A DNA stretch of 46,748 nt, from positions 1-46,748 of the forward strand of contig CAIXWQ010001212.1 in assembly GCA_903923175.1 (NCBI GenBank), given 5' to 3'. The position numbers and the translations under genes are program-made. Every line of letters starts with the position of its first letter. Within the stretch, counting starts at the first letter, position 1. The notes under the pieces were generated by a model. That model did not search any database, had not been told where the DNA came from, and worked only from the letters and a program-made list of their open reading frames with translations. Source of the stretch: an uncultured delta proteobacterium (GTDB lineage: Bacteria > Myxococcota_A > Polyangia > Polyangiales > JADJMO01). Positions 16,132-25,273 of this stretch are shown piece by piece.

Positions 16132-17724
16132 GTGGCGAGCTGCGCGAAGTGCGGGTCGGAGGTCTTCGGGAAGTTCTGCGGCGTTTGCGGCGCGAAGATG
16201 GAGGCCGAGGGGCCACCCCCCGCGCGGCCGACGGGCGGTGCCGTGCTCAAGTCGACCGTCGTGGTCTCGCCGCCGTCGCCGACTCGCGGCGCCACGCCCG
16301 CGCCTGCGCCTGTCGCGCCGATGCCAGCGCCGACGCCCTTGCCGGAGCCTCCGCCCGCCGCCAGCGCGCCGCTGCGTCGGCCCGACGACGAGGTCGAGCT
16401 CGTCTACCGCGTCGAGGCGGAGCTCCCCGCGGGCTCGCGGGTCGCGCCCGGTGACGACGACTTCTTCCTCGGGTTCCGCGACGACGCGGTCGCGTTCGTG
16501 CTGCTCGGCGCGCTGCGCGTGGTGCCCGAGGCGTGTCAGGGGGCCTTCGTCGCCCGCAACCCGCGCATCTTCGAGGTCGAGGAGGAGGTCGGCGCGTTCG
16601 CCGACGCGCAGCGGCGCGAGGCGCGCGTGGCGCTGCGCGGCTCGCTGGCGCTCCAGGTGCTCGATCCGCTCGGCTTCCTCGAGGGCGACGTCCCGCATGC
16701 GGCCGGCGAGCTCACCGCCCTGGTGGTCGACAACGTCGTCGCCGAGCTGCGCACGCGGCTCGAGGCGTCGCTCGCCGACGGCTCGCTCACGGTCCCCGAT
16801 CTCGCCGAGGGCATGGCGGGCGACTCGCTCGCCGACATCCTCGGCGACATCGTCGCCGGGCTCGATCTCGCGCGCACCTACGGCATCTCCGCGTGGTTCG
16901 ACGCGCCGACGCTCGCCGCGGACGTCGACGATCCCGCGGGCCCTGCGCTCGCGCGCGTCGGCGACGAGGACGCGCTCGTCGAGCTCGCGGACGGTCCGCG
17001 CGAGGCCGGCAGCCTGCTGACCGTCGGCGAAGGCGAGGTCTTCGTGGCCGTCGTCGGCGGCCGCGCCATGCCGCCGCTCGGCGCGGGGAGGCACCGGCTC
17101 GATCAGGGGATCGAGCGCGGGCTCTTCCTCCGTCGTGTCCCCACGCCCGAGCGCGTGGGAGGCTCACTCGGCCAGGTCGCCGACGCCGCAGGGGCGCGCG
17201 GCGAGGTGCACGTCACGGCCGTCGTGCGCATCACCGTGGGCGACGCCGCCGCGTTCTCGGCCGCGCTCGTCGCCGCGCTCGAGCAGGAGGGGGGCGCCCC
17301 CGAGCCGATCCTGCGCGCCCGCGTGCTCGACACCATCGCCGCGCGCCTCCGCGAGGCGCTCGCGCACGGCGCGCTCCACCTCGCCTCGCTCGAAGAGGCC
17401 GCTACGGTGCTGGGCGGCGGCGAGATGCACACGCCCGAGCTCCCCGGCGCCGCGATCGAGCTCGAGGAGATCGAGCTCGTCGCCGCGCTCGAGCCGCCGC
17501 CGGCCGAGCCCCCCGCGCCGATCGAAGCGCCGCCTCCCGCGCCCGTCGCGCCCGCGAGCCCGGAGAGCGCGCCGTTCTCCGCCGGCGCCAACGTGCTCGT
17601 GGCCTGGCCCGACGGCAACCGCTACCCGGCGACGGTGCAACAGATCGAGCAGGGGCAGGGCTACGTGATCTTCCCCAACGGCCAGCAGGGGTGGGTCGCG
17701 CTCGATCGCCTCACGCGCGCCTGA
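16132..17724 (+). CDS. Zinc-ribbon protein with duplicated SPFH-like units and SH3/Tudor-like tail
   Basis: A 530-residue protein. Residues 4-19 are a zinc ribbon with two CxxC pairs (CAKC and CGVC). A Pro/Ala-rich linker follows to about residue 85. Two related units then resemble the SPFH/band-7 fold found in YdjI-type virion-core-like proteins: the first about 90-270, the second about 285-440, each ending in a helical Leu/Ala-rich segment. Residues 483-530 look like a Tudor/SH3-like barrel (NVLVAWPDGNRYPATVQQIE). I do not know a function. The start is GTG at 16132, placing the zinc ribbon at the N-terminus; GTG at 16063 is also open. The gene is divergent from the saccharopine-dehydrogenase-like gene and may share the palindrome. 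Confidence 0.78.
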   Translation: MASCAKCGSEVFGKFCGVCGAKMEAEGPPPARPTGGAVLKSTVVVSPPSPTRGATPAPAPVAPMPAPTPLPEPPPAASAPLRRPDDEVELVYRVEAELPAGSRVAPGDDDFFLGFRDDAVAFVLLGALRVVPEACQGAFVARNPRIFEVEEEVGAFADAQRREARVALRGSLALQVLDPLGFLEGDVPHAAGELTALVVDNVVAELRTRLEASLADGSLTVPDLAEGMAGDSLADILGDIVAGLDLARTYGISAWFDAPTLAADVDDPAGPALARVGDEDALVELADGPREAGSLLTVGEGEVFVAVVGGRAMPPLGAGRHRLDQGIERGLFLRRVPTPERVGGSLGQVADAAGARGEVHVTAVVRITVGDAAAFSAALVAALEQEGGAPEPILRARVLDTIAARLREALAHGALHLASLEEAATVLGGGEMHTPELPGAAIELEEIELVAALEPPPAEPPAPIEAPPPAPVAPASPESAPFSAGANVLVAWPDGNRYPATVQQIEQGQGYVIFPNGQQGWVALDRLTRA

Positions 17725-17766
17725 CGCGTGCCTCGCGTGACGCGGCGCTCGAGCGCCCGCGCGGCG

Positions 17767-18462
17767 CTACTCCAGCACGCGGAAGTGCCGGAGCATCGTC
17801 CACGCGTCGAGCGAGTCGTCCTCGGTCGGGTGCGGCCCGAGGTTGTGGATCACCAGCGGCAGCCCGCGCGGCCCCCGCTTGTCGCTCACCACGCCGATGT
17901 GGCGCGGCGAGCACTTGGGGCACGCGTCGAACGACCAGACGATCAGATCACCGGCCTCGAACGTGGCGCGATCGGCGGCGCTGGCGGTGGCGGTCGGCAG
18001 CGTCTTCGCGGTGTGATCGAAGTACGCCATGAGCGCGGGCACGCGCCGGTGATCGATGTTCGCGTCCGCCGTCTTGATCGAGGGAAACCACGCGGCGTGC
18101 GCCGCGGCCGCCTCGTGCACGAGCGGCTGCAGATCGACGCCGGCGGCCCGCAGGCCGCGGACCACCACGTCGGTGCAGACGCCGCGCGCCGGATCGACGT
18201 CGCCGCCCGGGTAGACCGCCTTGCCCGTGTCGACGCCGTCTCGGTAGGTCGTGACCTTGTAGGCCGGGTCGTACGACACCTGCCGCTCGATCTCGAGCCG
18301 CGCGCGCGCGAGCACCTTGCCGAGCTTGGTGCTCGGCGCCGCGCTCGGGGCCGCCACCGAGCTCGCCGGCGCGGCGTGGCCGTCACGCGCGCCGAACCCG
18401 CAGGCGAGCCACGGAGTCACGGAGAGGGCGAGGACGAGCGAGAGCTTCGATGGCTTCGGCAT
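17767..18462 (-). CDS. DUF1287 family secreted protein, probable NlpC/P60-like
   Basis: A 231-residue secreted protein. An N-terminal hydrophobic leader (6-21) ends with WLAC, so it is either a lipoprotein (Cys21) or is cut near residue 30. The DUF1287 body starts at about residue 48 (ARLEIERQVSYDPAYK) and has the family signatures GVCTDVVVRGLRAAG (Cys96), HIGVVSD (His188) and VIHNLGPH. The Cys and His residues are arranged as in NlpC/P60-like peptidases or amidases, so a cell-wall or peptide-cleaving role is plausible. I chose the ATG at 18462 for the signal peptide; there is no clear ribosome binding site, and an upstream ATG at 18531 is possible. It lies beside the exopolysaccharide locus. 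Confidence 0.82.
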   Translation of the reverse strand: MPKPSKLSLVLALSVTPWLACGFGARDGHAAPASSVAAPSAAPSTKLGKVLARARLEIERQVSYDPAYKVTTYRDGVDTGKAVYPGGDVDPARGVCTDVVVRGLRAAGVDLQPLVHEAAAAHAAWFPSIKTADANIDHRRVPALMAYFDHTAKTLPTATASAADRATFEAGDLIVWSFDACPKCSPRHIGVVSDKRGPRGLPLVIHNLGPHPTEDDSLDAWTMLRHFRVLE

Positions 18463-18614
18463 TTGGAGGGCGTGCTTCGAACTCTGTGCCGTGCGCGCGG
18501 TCTCGGCGAATTCCACCCGGAGCGCTCCCATGAACGTGGTGGCCGCGACACGGCGCGCGGCCACGCGCGCACATCCACGAGGAGGGCGCCGCTGCCGCAC
18601 CGTGCGCGACGCGC

Positions 18615-21002
18615 TCAGGTCGTCGGTGGCGTCGGCGCGCGCTCGGCGAGCACGAAGCCGAGCACGTGCCGGGTGCCGAGCTGCCGGAGCGCGCGCCGCA
18701 CGTCACCCTTCGAGGAGACGCCGCTGCCGACCACGATCACCATCCCCTCGACGGCGGTCTCGAGCGCGTTGGCGTCGCCCGTGCCGAGGATCTTCGGACC
18801 GTCGACGACGACGTAGTCGTAGAGCTCGCGGAAGACCGACAGCGCCTCCTGGAACTGACCCGAGTGGATCACGCGCGGGATGGCCTCGCCCCGCGGCGAC
18901 TCGGCGAGGACGTGCAGCGACGGCCCGATCGCGACGACGTGCCAGCGCCAGTCCTCGCCCTCGATCTTGCGCACCAGCTGCGCGGAGATTCCGAACGGCG
19001 GCGGCACGTCGAGGCCGAACAGCTCGGCGAGCGCCGGGTGGTGCAGGTTGCCCTCGACGAGCAGCACGCGCGCGCGCTGCGACTCGGACAGCGCCATCGC
19101 GAGCAGCGCGGCCACGGTGCTCTTGCCGTCGCGGTCGTTCGGGCTCGTGATCGCGAACGTCACCACGCCTTGCGAGTGGAGCAGCTCGAGCTTGTGTCGG
19201 ATGACGCGCAGCGAGGCGCTCGCGGCGACGTCGTCCCGCAGGAACGCGAGCACCTCGGCGCGCTTCGGCGCGGCGACCATGCGCACGACCTTGATCGGCC
19301 ACTGGTCGAAGGGGGCCGACGTCTCCTCCACGAAGTTCGCGAGCGCGCCCGGCGAGGGGGCGACGAGCGCCTGGCTCGGCACGGGGGCGGCCGCCTGCGC
19401 GACGGTCGGGATGACCCCCAGCACGGGCGCGACGCCGAGCGCCTCGACGTCCTCCTGATCGAAGATCCGGCCGTCGAGCGCGATGCGCGCGAGGATCCAG
19501 CACAGCGCCGCCGCGAGCGAGCTGAAGCCGCCGGCGAGCGCGATCATGAGGCGCTTGGCCTTCGAGGGGCGAAGCGGCCGGAACGCGGGCTCCACGATCG
19601 AGACGATGTCGCCCTTGCCGACCTCGGCGCCGTTCGCCGCGAGCTGCGCCGACTCGTAGCGCTGCTTCAAGCCGTCGCGCTGGCTCTTCGCGTCGGCGAG
19701 CGTGCGCAGCATCCGCTGCCACTCGGTCTCGAGCGAGCCACGCCCGAGGTCTCCCGCGTCTGGCCCACCGGCGTCGTCCGTCGCGCCGGCTGCGGGAGGC
19801 GGCTCGTGCTTGGCGATGCTCGCCATCAGGACGTTCTCGCGCGCCATGATCTGCGCGATCACCTCCTTCAGCTTCACCTGCTCCTCGGACTCGGCCTTCG
19901 GCGTCGGGTCGGTGCCCGTCGCCTTCGCGTCGATCGCCGCGAGCTGCGCGCGCGCGTCGCGAAGGTCCTGCGCGGCCGCCGCCGCCGTCGCGCGCGCGGC
20001 CTTCATGTCCGGGTGCTCGTCGGTGAGCTTGAGCTGCTTCGCCTGCAGATCCGCCGAGGCCTCGGCGTAGCGCTTCTTCGCGTCCTCCACGCGCGCCGCC
20101 GCCGCCTCGCGCGACACGCCGGGCGTCGGCGCGGCCGCCGGAGCGTCGGGCGTGGCCGAGGCCTTCAGGTCGGCCTCCAGGCGCGCGCGCTGCCGCCAGA
20201 GCGCCGCGAGCACGGGATCGCTGTTGCGCAGCGCCGTCATCGCGGGGTCGTCGGACTTCACGGTCGCGGCCGGACCGCCGGGCGCGCCGGGCTTCTTGGC
20301 CCCCATCGCGCCCATCCCGACGCCGCCGCCCAGAGGGATCTCCACCGAGAACTCGGGGTGCGCGCCGAGGAACAACGTGACCTTGCCGATCGCGTCGTCG
20401 ATGTTCTTGTTCGCGGTGGTGACCTCCTTCTCGAGGAAGGCCGCCTGGTTGCGCAGCTCGCGCACGCCGCCGCCCACGAAGTCGTCGGCGAGCGTATCGG
20501 AGAGGTACTGCGTGACGTCGCGGACCAGCGCGCGGGTGTCGACGCCGTCGACCTCGTCGCTGTCGAACGAGACGACGTAGCGGCCGCTCTCGCGCGCGCG
20601 GACGCCGACGTGCATGCGCATCGCGTCGACCGCCTCGATCACGTCGCGCGACTCGACGATCTGCGCGTAGAGGCCGAATTTCTTGATCGCCGCCTCGAGC
20701 CGCGCGCGCTCGACGAGCATGTCCTTGATGCGCGCGGTCCGGTGCAGCGTCGACTCCCCCTCGCCGCCGTCGGCGCGCGGGATGTTGCGGATCGCGATCG
20801 TGCACTCGGAGGCGAAGTTGCGCTTGGCCTTGGAGGCGAAATACGCCGAGAGCGCGAGCCCGATCGCGAGCACGAGCGTCGCGCCGAGGAGGAAGCGCCG
20901 CCCGCGCTTGGCGAGCGTCACGAGGCGCGCGAGGCGCTCGCCCGGCGTCTGCTCGGGCGGCGCGGGGGAGGGGGGCGATCCCGGGGGGCGAGGCACGCTC
21001 AC
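18615..21002 (-). CDS. Wzc-like polysaccharide co-polymerase with BY-kinase-like domain
   Basis: A 795-residue chain-length regulator and kinase-like protein. A membrane segment (about 37-56) is followed by a large periplasmic region with coiled-coil stretches (about 300-440) and a second membrane segment (about 484-508) after the RPLRPSKAKR linker typical of the family. The C-terminal domain is BY-kinase-like: Walker A SPNDRDGKST (about 620-629) and Walker B YDYVVVDGPK (about 730-737) are kept. The Walker A' segment reads VLLVEGNLHH where the family has VLLIDADLRR, and no tyrosine cluster is seen at the C-terminus, so kinase activity may be altered. The GTG at 21002 has GGAG upstream; a TTG at 21113 is also open. 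Wza is encoded nearby at 25274. Confidence 0.9.
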   Translation of the reverse strand: MSVPRPPGSPPSPAPPEQTPGERLARLVTLAKRGRRFLLGATLVLAIGLALSAYFASKAKRNFASECTIAIRNIPRADGGEGESTLHRTARIKDMLVERARLEAAIKKFGLYAQIVESRDVIEAVDAMRMHVGVRARESGRYVVSFDSDEVDGVDTRALVRDVTQYLSDTLADDFVGGGVRELRNQAAFLEKEVTTANKNIDDAIGKVTLFLGAHPEFSVEIPLGGGVGMGAMGAKKPGAPGGPAATVKSDDPAMTALRNSDPVLAALWRQRARLEADLKASATPDAPAAAPTPGVSREAAAARVEDAKKRYAEASADLQAKQLKLTDEHPDMKAARATAAAAAQDLRDARAQLAAIDAKATGTDPTPKAESEEQVKLKEVIAQIMARENVLMASIAKHEPPPAAGATDDAGGPDAGDLGRGSLETEWQRMLRTLADAKSQRDGLKQRYESAQLAANGAEVGKGDIVSIVEPAFRPLRPSKAKRLMIALAGGFSSLAAALCWILARIALDGRIFDQEDVEALGVAPVLGVIPTVAQAAAPVPSQALVAPSPGALANFVEETSAPFDQWPIKVVRMVAAPKRAEVLAFLRDDVAASASLRVIRHKLELLHSQGVVTFAITSPNDRDGKSTVAALLAMALSESQRARVLLVEGNLHHPALAELFGLDVPPPFGISAQLVRKIEGEDWRWHVVAIGPSLHVLAESPRGEAIPRVIHSGQFQEALSVFRELYDYVVVDGPKILGTGDANALETAVEGMVIVVGSGVSSKGDVRRALRQLGTRHVLGFVLAERAPTPPTT

Positions 21003-21159
21003 GAACTCAGGCTCCGCGCTGGCGCCGGGCACGGCGCGACGTCGCTTCGACGCGCTCCGGGGTGGCGACCGAGGACGCCCCGATACCCTAACGAGCGGTG
21101 GCGGGTTGCGCAATTCGCCGACGGCGGGCGCGCGCGTTCTGCGATCCGGAGCACGTTCA

Positions 21160-22530
21160 TCAACCTTTCGAGTGGCTGACCACCACCACGGCGAGCAGCA
21201 GGACCACGCCCGCGACGGCGATCCCGACGAGATCGCGTCGCTCGGTCTTCACCTCGAAGTCCGGGTGGTCCACCCGCACCGTCGCGTACAGCGCGCCGGC
21301 CAGCCCGAGGTAGATGAAGAGCAGCTGCTTGTACGTGAACGACAGGAAGAAGATCCCTACCAGGATCCCCGCGAACGACAGCGCCAAGGCGTACGCGAAG
21401 CGGAGCAGGGCCGGATCGAGCCCCGCCGGGGGCCGGCGCACGATCGCGACGGGGATCTTGATCGACGTCCAGACCAGCCCCAACCAGGCGAAATAGCCTG
21501 GGATACCCAGCTCCGTCACCGCCAGTAGGTAGGCGTTGTGCGCCGTGTGCGGGATGTCGATCGAGTCCTGGAACTGGTTGACCCCGACGCCGACGATGGG
21601 CTGGCGCTTCAGCAGCATCAGCCCCTCGCGCAGGATCTCGGCGCGCTCCTCCGAGGAGGACTCCGCGTCGGCGCCGTCGCGCCACGAGAGGGCGATGAGC
21701 GGCGCGGCGAGGGCGCAGGCCATGACCACGCCGCGGAGGCCGAAGCGGCGCACGAAATGGACGAGCGCGATCGTCAGCAGCACCAGCTGACCGCCGCGCG
21801 ACTGCCCGAGCACGACGGCGTACAGGGCCACGGCGAGGAGCGGGAGCAGCGCGAACACGCGCACGCGCCAGTCGCGAGAGCGCTCGGTGACGAAGTACAG
21901 CGGCAGCACCGCGCCGACGAACACCGCGAGCTCGTTCGGGTCGGCGAGCTGCCCCTTCCAGCGCACCCGCCCGCCCGTCGAGAGCGTGCCGAACTTGCCG
22001 GCGCGCTCGCAGAGGTAGTCGACGCCCGGCTTGCCCCCTTCGTTCTCGCAGAACCGCACCCCCTCGCACTCGCGCCCGTCGGGCACGTAGTCCTCGTCCT
22101 CGCCGTTCACCTCGATCGCGACGCACTGCTTCGGCTGCAGCCCCTGGTGCACGGCCACCGCGCTGATGAGCGTCATGCAGACGCCGATCGTCACGGTGAA
22201 GCGCTTGAGCCGCTCGAGCCCCTGGAGCCCGTAGGCGACGACGAGGAAGAAGATCGCGGGGAGCGTCGTCGCGAGCCACACCGTGCTCGCGCCGGTGCGC
22301 CCGAGCCGCGCGAGCGTGACGCCGTAGCAGATGACCACGAACGCGCCGAGCCACGGGAGCTGCGGGGCGAAGCCGAGCTTCTTGCGGTCGACGAACGCGC
22401 CCCACCCGATGCCGATCGCGGCGAGCGTCGTCAGCGCCTCTAGCAGATGCAGCGGGGCGAGGCCGGGGAAGACCTCCATCGGCCGGAGCAGCAGCACGAC
22501 GACGATCGCGAGCGCAGCGAGGCTCGCCAC
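21160..22530 (-). CDS. O-antigen ligase/Wzy-polymerase family protein
   Basis: A 456-residue polytopic inner membrane protein with about 12 hydrophobic segments. The signature of the Wzy/WaaL family is seen: RWKGQLADPNELA (190-202), GQSRGGQL and PHTAHNAYLLAVTELG with the conserved His-Asn-Ala-Tyr. Such enzymes join polysaccharide repeat units or transfer a chain to its acceptor in the periplasm. Beside a Wzc-like and a Wza-like protein, a Wzy role for an exopolysaccharide fits better than a WaaL role. A loop at about 133-180 is acidic and has four cysteines (136, 155, 161, 174). The GTG start is at 22530 and stands 158 bases upstream of the co-polymerase gene. Confidence 0.88.
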   Translation of the reverse strand: MASLAALAIVVVLLLRPMEVFPGLAPLHLLEALTTLAAIGIGWGAFVDRKKLGFAPQLPWLGAFVVICYGVTLARLGRTGASTVWLATTLPAIFFLVVAYGLQGLERLKRFTVTIGVCMTLISAVAVHQGLQPKQCVAIEVNGEDEDYVPDGRECEGVRFCENEGGKPGVDYLCERAGKFGTLSTGGRVRWKGQLADPNELAVFVGAVLPLYFVTERSRDWRVRVFALLPLLAVALYAVVLGQSRGGQLVLLTIALVHFVRRFGLRGVVMACALAAPLIALSWRDGADAESSSEERAEILREGLMLLKRQPIVGVGVNQFQDSIDIPHTAHNAYLLAVTELGIPGYFAWLGLVWTSIKIPVAIVRRPPAGLDPALLRFAYALALSFAGILVGIFFLSFTYKQLLFIYLGLAGALYATVRVDHPDFEVKTERRDLVGIAVAGVVLLLAVVVVSHSKG

Positions 22531-22696
22531 GACGTGCTCAGCGGGCCACGCGCGCCGCGACCGATGCGTCGTCGAGCGCGCACCAGCGGCGCGTGACCGC
22601 GATCGTGGACGGATACGGCTGCGACATGTCCGGCGAGCAAGCCATAGACGAAGGCGTGGCGCCCGTCGAACTCCTGGGCGTAGGGGAGCGCGCGGC

Positions 22697-23980
22697 TCAG
22701 AATCCGGGTTGGACCGGCGCCGCGAGCGTCGCGAGCGAGGGGGCGCGCACGTCGGACCACCACGCCGTCGACAGGCCGAGGAAGACGACCTCGCGCGAGA
22801 ACACCGTGCCGACGTCGAGCCGCGAGTAGCGCAGCTCCACGCCGCCGACCGCGGCGATCCCGCCCGCGAGCGCGACGCGCAGCTGCGCCGAGCCGTTCAT
22901 CGACACGAACGCGGCGCCCTGGTTCGGGCCGCCGAGGATCGAGGTGCGGGCGCCGTTGCCCGCGAGCAGGATCTCGGCGCCGCGGACGCTGCGAAGCGGT
23001 CGCCCCATCCACGTCACGACCGCGGTCGCGCCCGCGCCGGGGCCCAGGCGCGGATCGATCACCGAGTACGCGAAGCCCGCCTCCGCCATGAACGAGCTCG
23101 CGTCCGAGCGCGCCGACACGCCGAGTGTCGCGGTGGGGACCGCGCTCGTCCCGCTCGTCGCGGCCGAGGTGGGCGTCGACGGCGTGGTGGTCAGGAGCGT
23201 CGCGCCGACGCGCGCCCAGTTGCTCAGCGTGGGCGTCGTGAGGAACGCGAGGCGCACCGTCGCCGTGCCGGTCGCGAGGTCGACCGGATCGGCAGCGTGC
23301 GGCGCCCTCCCCGTGGCGTCGACCAGGTCGAGCAGGCGCGTGCGATCGAGCCGCAGGCCGTACTCCCACGTCGTTCGCGTGCCTGCGCGCTGGGTGAGCG
23401 ACGCCGAGACGTCGGTGCCGAGCGAGTCGATGCCCGGCGAGCGCGAGATGCCCGTGCCGACCAGGCGATCGCTGAGCGTGGTCGTGAGCCCGAAACCGAT
23501 GGTCTCGCCGAGGCGGAGCGTGGGGGTGAGCTCGTGCACGAAGCCGATCGTCGCGCGCGTCGCGCCGTCGACGCGCTGGCTCGACAGGGCGTCGAACGCC
23601 GTCGGGGTGCCGTCGGTGCCGCGCGAAGCGCGCGTCGACCCGAGCGACGAGAGCAGCGAGAAGGTGAACCGCGCCCGCGCGTGGATCCGCACCATCGACG
23701 ACCACAGCAAGCTCGCGCGCGCGTTCGAGCCGGCGTCGGAGAGCGTCGGGTAGACGAACGCGCGCCCGAGCACCTTCAGCTCGTGCAGCTCGTCGCCGCG
23801 CTCGCGTACGCGCAGCGTCCCGAACGCCTCGAGCCCGGTGAACGCCGCGCCGCTCGACGCAGCGCCGGGGATCGGCGCCGAGTCCCAACCGCCGACGACG
23901 GTCAGCTGGCCGCCGACCGACACCGGCTGGGGCTTCGTCGTGGCCTCGTAGGCGGGGAGCACGGTCGGGGCGAAGAGCAC
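22697..23980 (-). CDS. Predicted outer-membrane beta-barrel protein
   Basis: A 427-residue protein with many short alternating strands separated by Gly/Ser/Thr/Asp turns, ending in a Pro-Gly-Phe C-terminus; Phe is often the last residue of outer membrane barrels. A short leader (LFAPTVLPAYEA) could be the end of a signal peptide, but it is shorter than usual, and no ATG, GTG or TTG lies upstream in frame, so the true start may be missed. I do not recognise a family. It sits among exopolysaccharide genes, between the Wzy-like gene and the EEP protein, and may belong to polysaccharide export or attachment. Confidence 0.7.
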   Translation of the reverse strand: MLFAPTVLPAYEATTKPQPVSVGGQLTVVGGWDSAPIPGAASSGAAFTGLEAFGTLRVRERGDELHELKVLGRAFVYPTLSDAGSNARASLLWSSMVRIHARARFTFSLLSSLGSTRASRGTDGTPTAFDALSSQRVDGATRATIGFVHELTPTLRLGETIGFGLTTTLSDRLVGTGISRSPGIDSLGTDVSASLTQRAGTRTTWEYGLRLDRTRLLDLVDATGRAPHAADPVDLATGTATVRLAFLTTPTLSNWARVGATLLTTTPSTPTSAATSGTSAVPTATLGVSARSDASSFMAEAGFAYSVIDPRLGPGAGATAVVTWMGRPLRSVRGAEILLAGNGARTSILGGPNQGAAFVSMNGSAQLRVALAGGIAAVGGVELRYSRLDVGTVFSREVVFLGLSTAWWSDVRAPSLATLAAPVQPGF

Positions 23981-24156
23981 GGCGCGCGCGAGCCTAGCAG
24001 GTGAAATTGGTCGCTCTTTGCCAATCTGCCGCCGACCGAGCCCACGGTCGCTCGGGCGCTTCGCGCAACCTCACCGACCTTCACGTTTTTCGCAGGCCGC
24101 TCTCGCCAAGCCCCCTTTCACGGAGCCGCGGGGCCGTCGGCGCACGCGTGCCGCCC

Positions 24157-25137
24157 TCAGCCGCCGCTGCCCGCGAGCTCGATCTCGGCCTCGACGGCCC
24201 GGTGGTCCGAGGGGCCGCGCGGCGAAGCCGTGACCGAGAGGAATCGCACCCCCGCGCCCGCGAGGAACCGATCGATCCGCATCCACGGCCGCTTCGCCGG
24301 GAAGGTGAAGCCGAAGCCGTTGCCGACGTCGTCGAACGCGTCGTGGAGCCCTTCGAAACGCCGCCGCGCGATCGCGCTGCCGACCGGCAAGTTCGTGTCG
24401 CCCACGAGCACGAACGGCATCCCGCCGCCGCGCGCGTTCTCGATCGCCGCCGCGATCTGGCGCTCACGCAGCGTCGCGTCGCTCGCGAGGCCGCTCTGCG
24501 TGCCGTTCTCGATCGCGTGCCGCGGCGAGAACGGGTGGACGGAGACGAGCGCCAGGCGACCGCCCGGCGTCTCGAGCTCGTAGCGCACGAACATGCGGGG
24601 CGTGCCGTCCTCGAACGGCGGCGGGACCTCCACGCGCACGATGGGCAGGCGGCTCTCGATCGCGAACTCGCCGTCCGCTCGCAGGGTGAGGCCGCGGCGC
24701 TGACACGCCTCGGTCACGTGCTCGCGCGAGGCCTGGAGCACGGTCACGTCGGCGCGCGTATCGCCGAGCGCGCGCGCGACCTCGTCGTAGCCGAGCTTGC
24801 CGAAGTAGACGTTCCACGTCCGGACCCGCAGGCTCGCGCGCGCGTCGTGCGAGCGGCGGGCGGGGAGCGACGCGCGCAGCCCGCAGACGGGGAACGCCGC
24901 GACCAGCAGCGCGACGACCTGAGCGCCCACGAGCCAGCGGTGCCGCAGCCAGACCGCGATCGCGCACGCGACCGTCGCCGTGACGAGCATCGGCCAGCGC
25001 GGCGCGTACAGCAGCAGGAACGACGGCCCGGTCGACTCGGCGAGCAGCAGACCGATCGCGAAGAGCGCGACCAGGAGCAGCTGCCCGTACGCGAGCCAGC
25101 GGGCGATTGCGCGGAGGCGCCGCTTCGCGTCCGTCAT
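24157..25137 (-). CDS. Membrane-anchored EEP-family (endonuclease/exonuclease/phosphatase) protein
   Basis: A 326-residue protein. Three N-terminal hydrophobic segments (about 14-34, 40-62 and 68-86) anchor it, followed by an EEP fold. Motifs are WNVYFGKLGYDEVA (conserved Asn), VSVHPF, LVGDTNLP (Asp and Asn) and SDHRAV (terminal Asp-His). The family's QE metal-binding Glu is replaced: the sequence reads VTVLQASREH where LQEV is usual. It may still hydrolyse a phosphate ester with altered metal use, or be inactive. Within an exopolysaccharide locus a lipid- or sugar-phosphate target is possible, which is an inference. The ATG is at 25137. Confidence 0.85.
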   Translation of the reverse strand: MTDAKRRLRAIARWLAYGQLLLVALFAIGLLLAESTGPSFLLLYAPRWPMLVTATVACAIAVWLRHRWLVGAQVVALLVAAFPVCGLRASLPARRSHDARASLRVRTWNVYFGKLGYDEVARALGDTRADVTVLQASREHVTEACQRRGLTLRADGEFAIESRLPIVRVEVPPPFEDGTPRMFVRYELETPGGRLALVSVHPFSPRHAIENGTQSGLASDATLRERQIAAAIENARGGGMPFVLVGDTNLPVGSAIARRRFEGLHDAFDDVGNGFGFTFPAKRPWMRIDRFLAGAGVRFLSVTASPRGPSDHRAVEAEIELAGSGG

Positions 25138-25273
25138 CGAGGGCGCGCCTGTCGCACGGGCGCAGGGCGCGCGCAATTGCAGCAGCGGCGCGTTCGAGGC
25201 CGGTCGGTCCTCACGCGCGCGCGCCGCGGCGCCTCGGTGTCGAGCCGCGCCCGGCGTGATACGACGCTCCGCC

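Noticed and set aside
17744-17757. Perfect 14-base palindrome GGCGCTCGAGCGCC between two convergent genes
   Set aside because: It has no loop and no T-tract, so it is a poor terminator; it is noted only as a short dyad.
22560-22696. Coding-like stretch on the - strand before the beta-barrel gene's partner (ALPYAQEFDGRHAFVYG)
   Set aside because: It has no start codon or ribosome binding site and overlaps the start region of the Wzy-like gene, so I could not support a gene.
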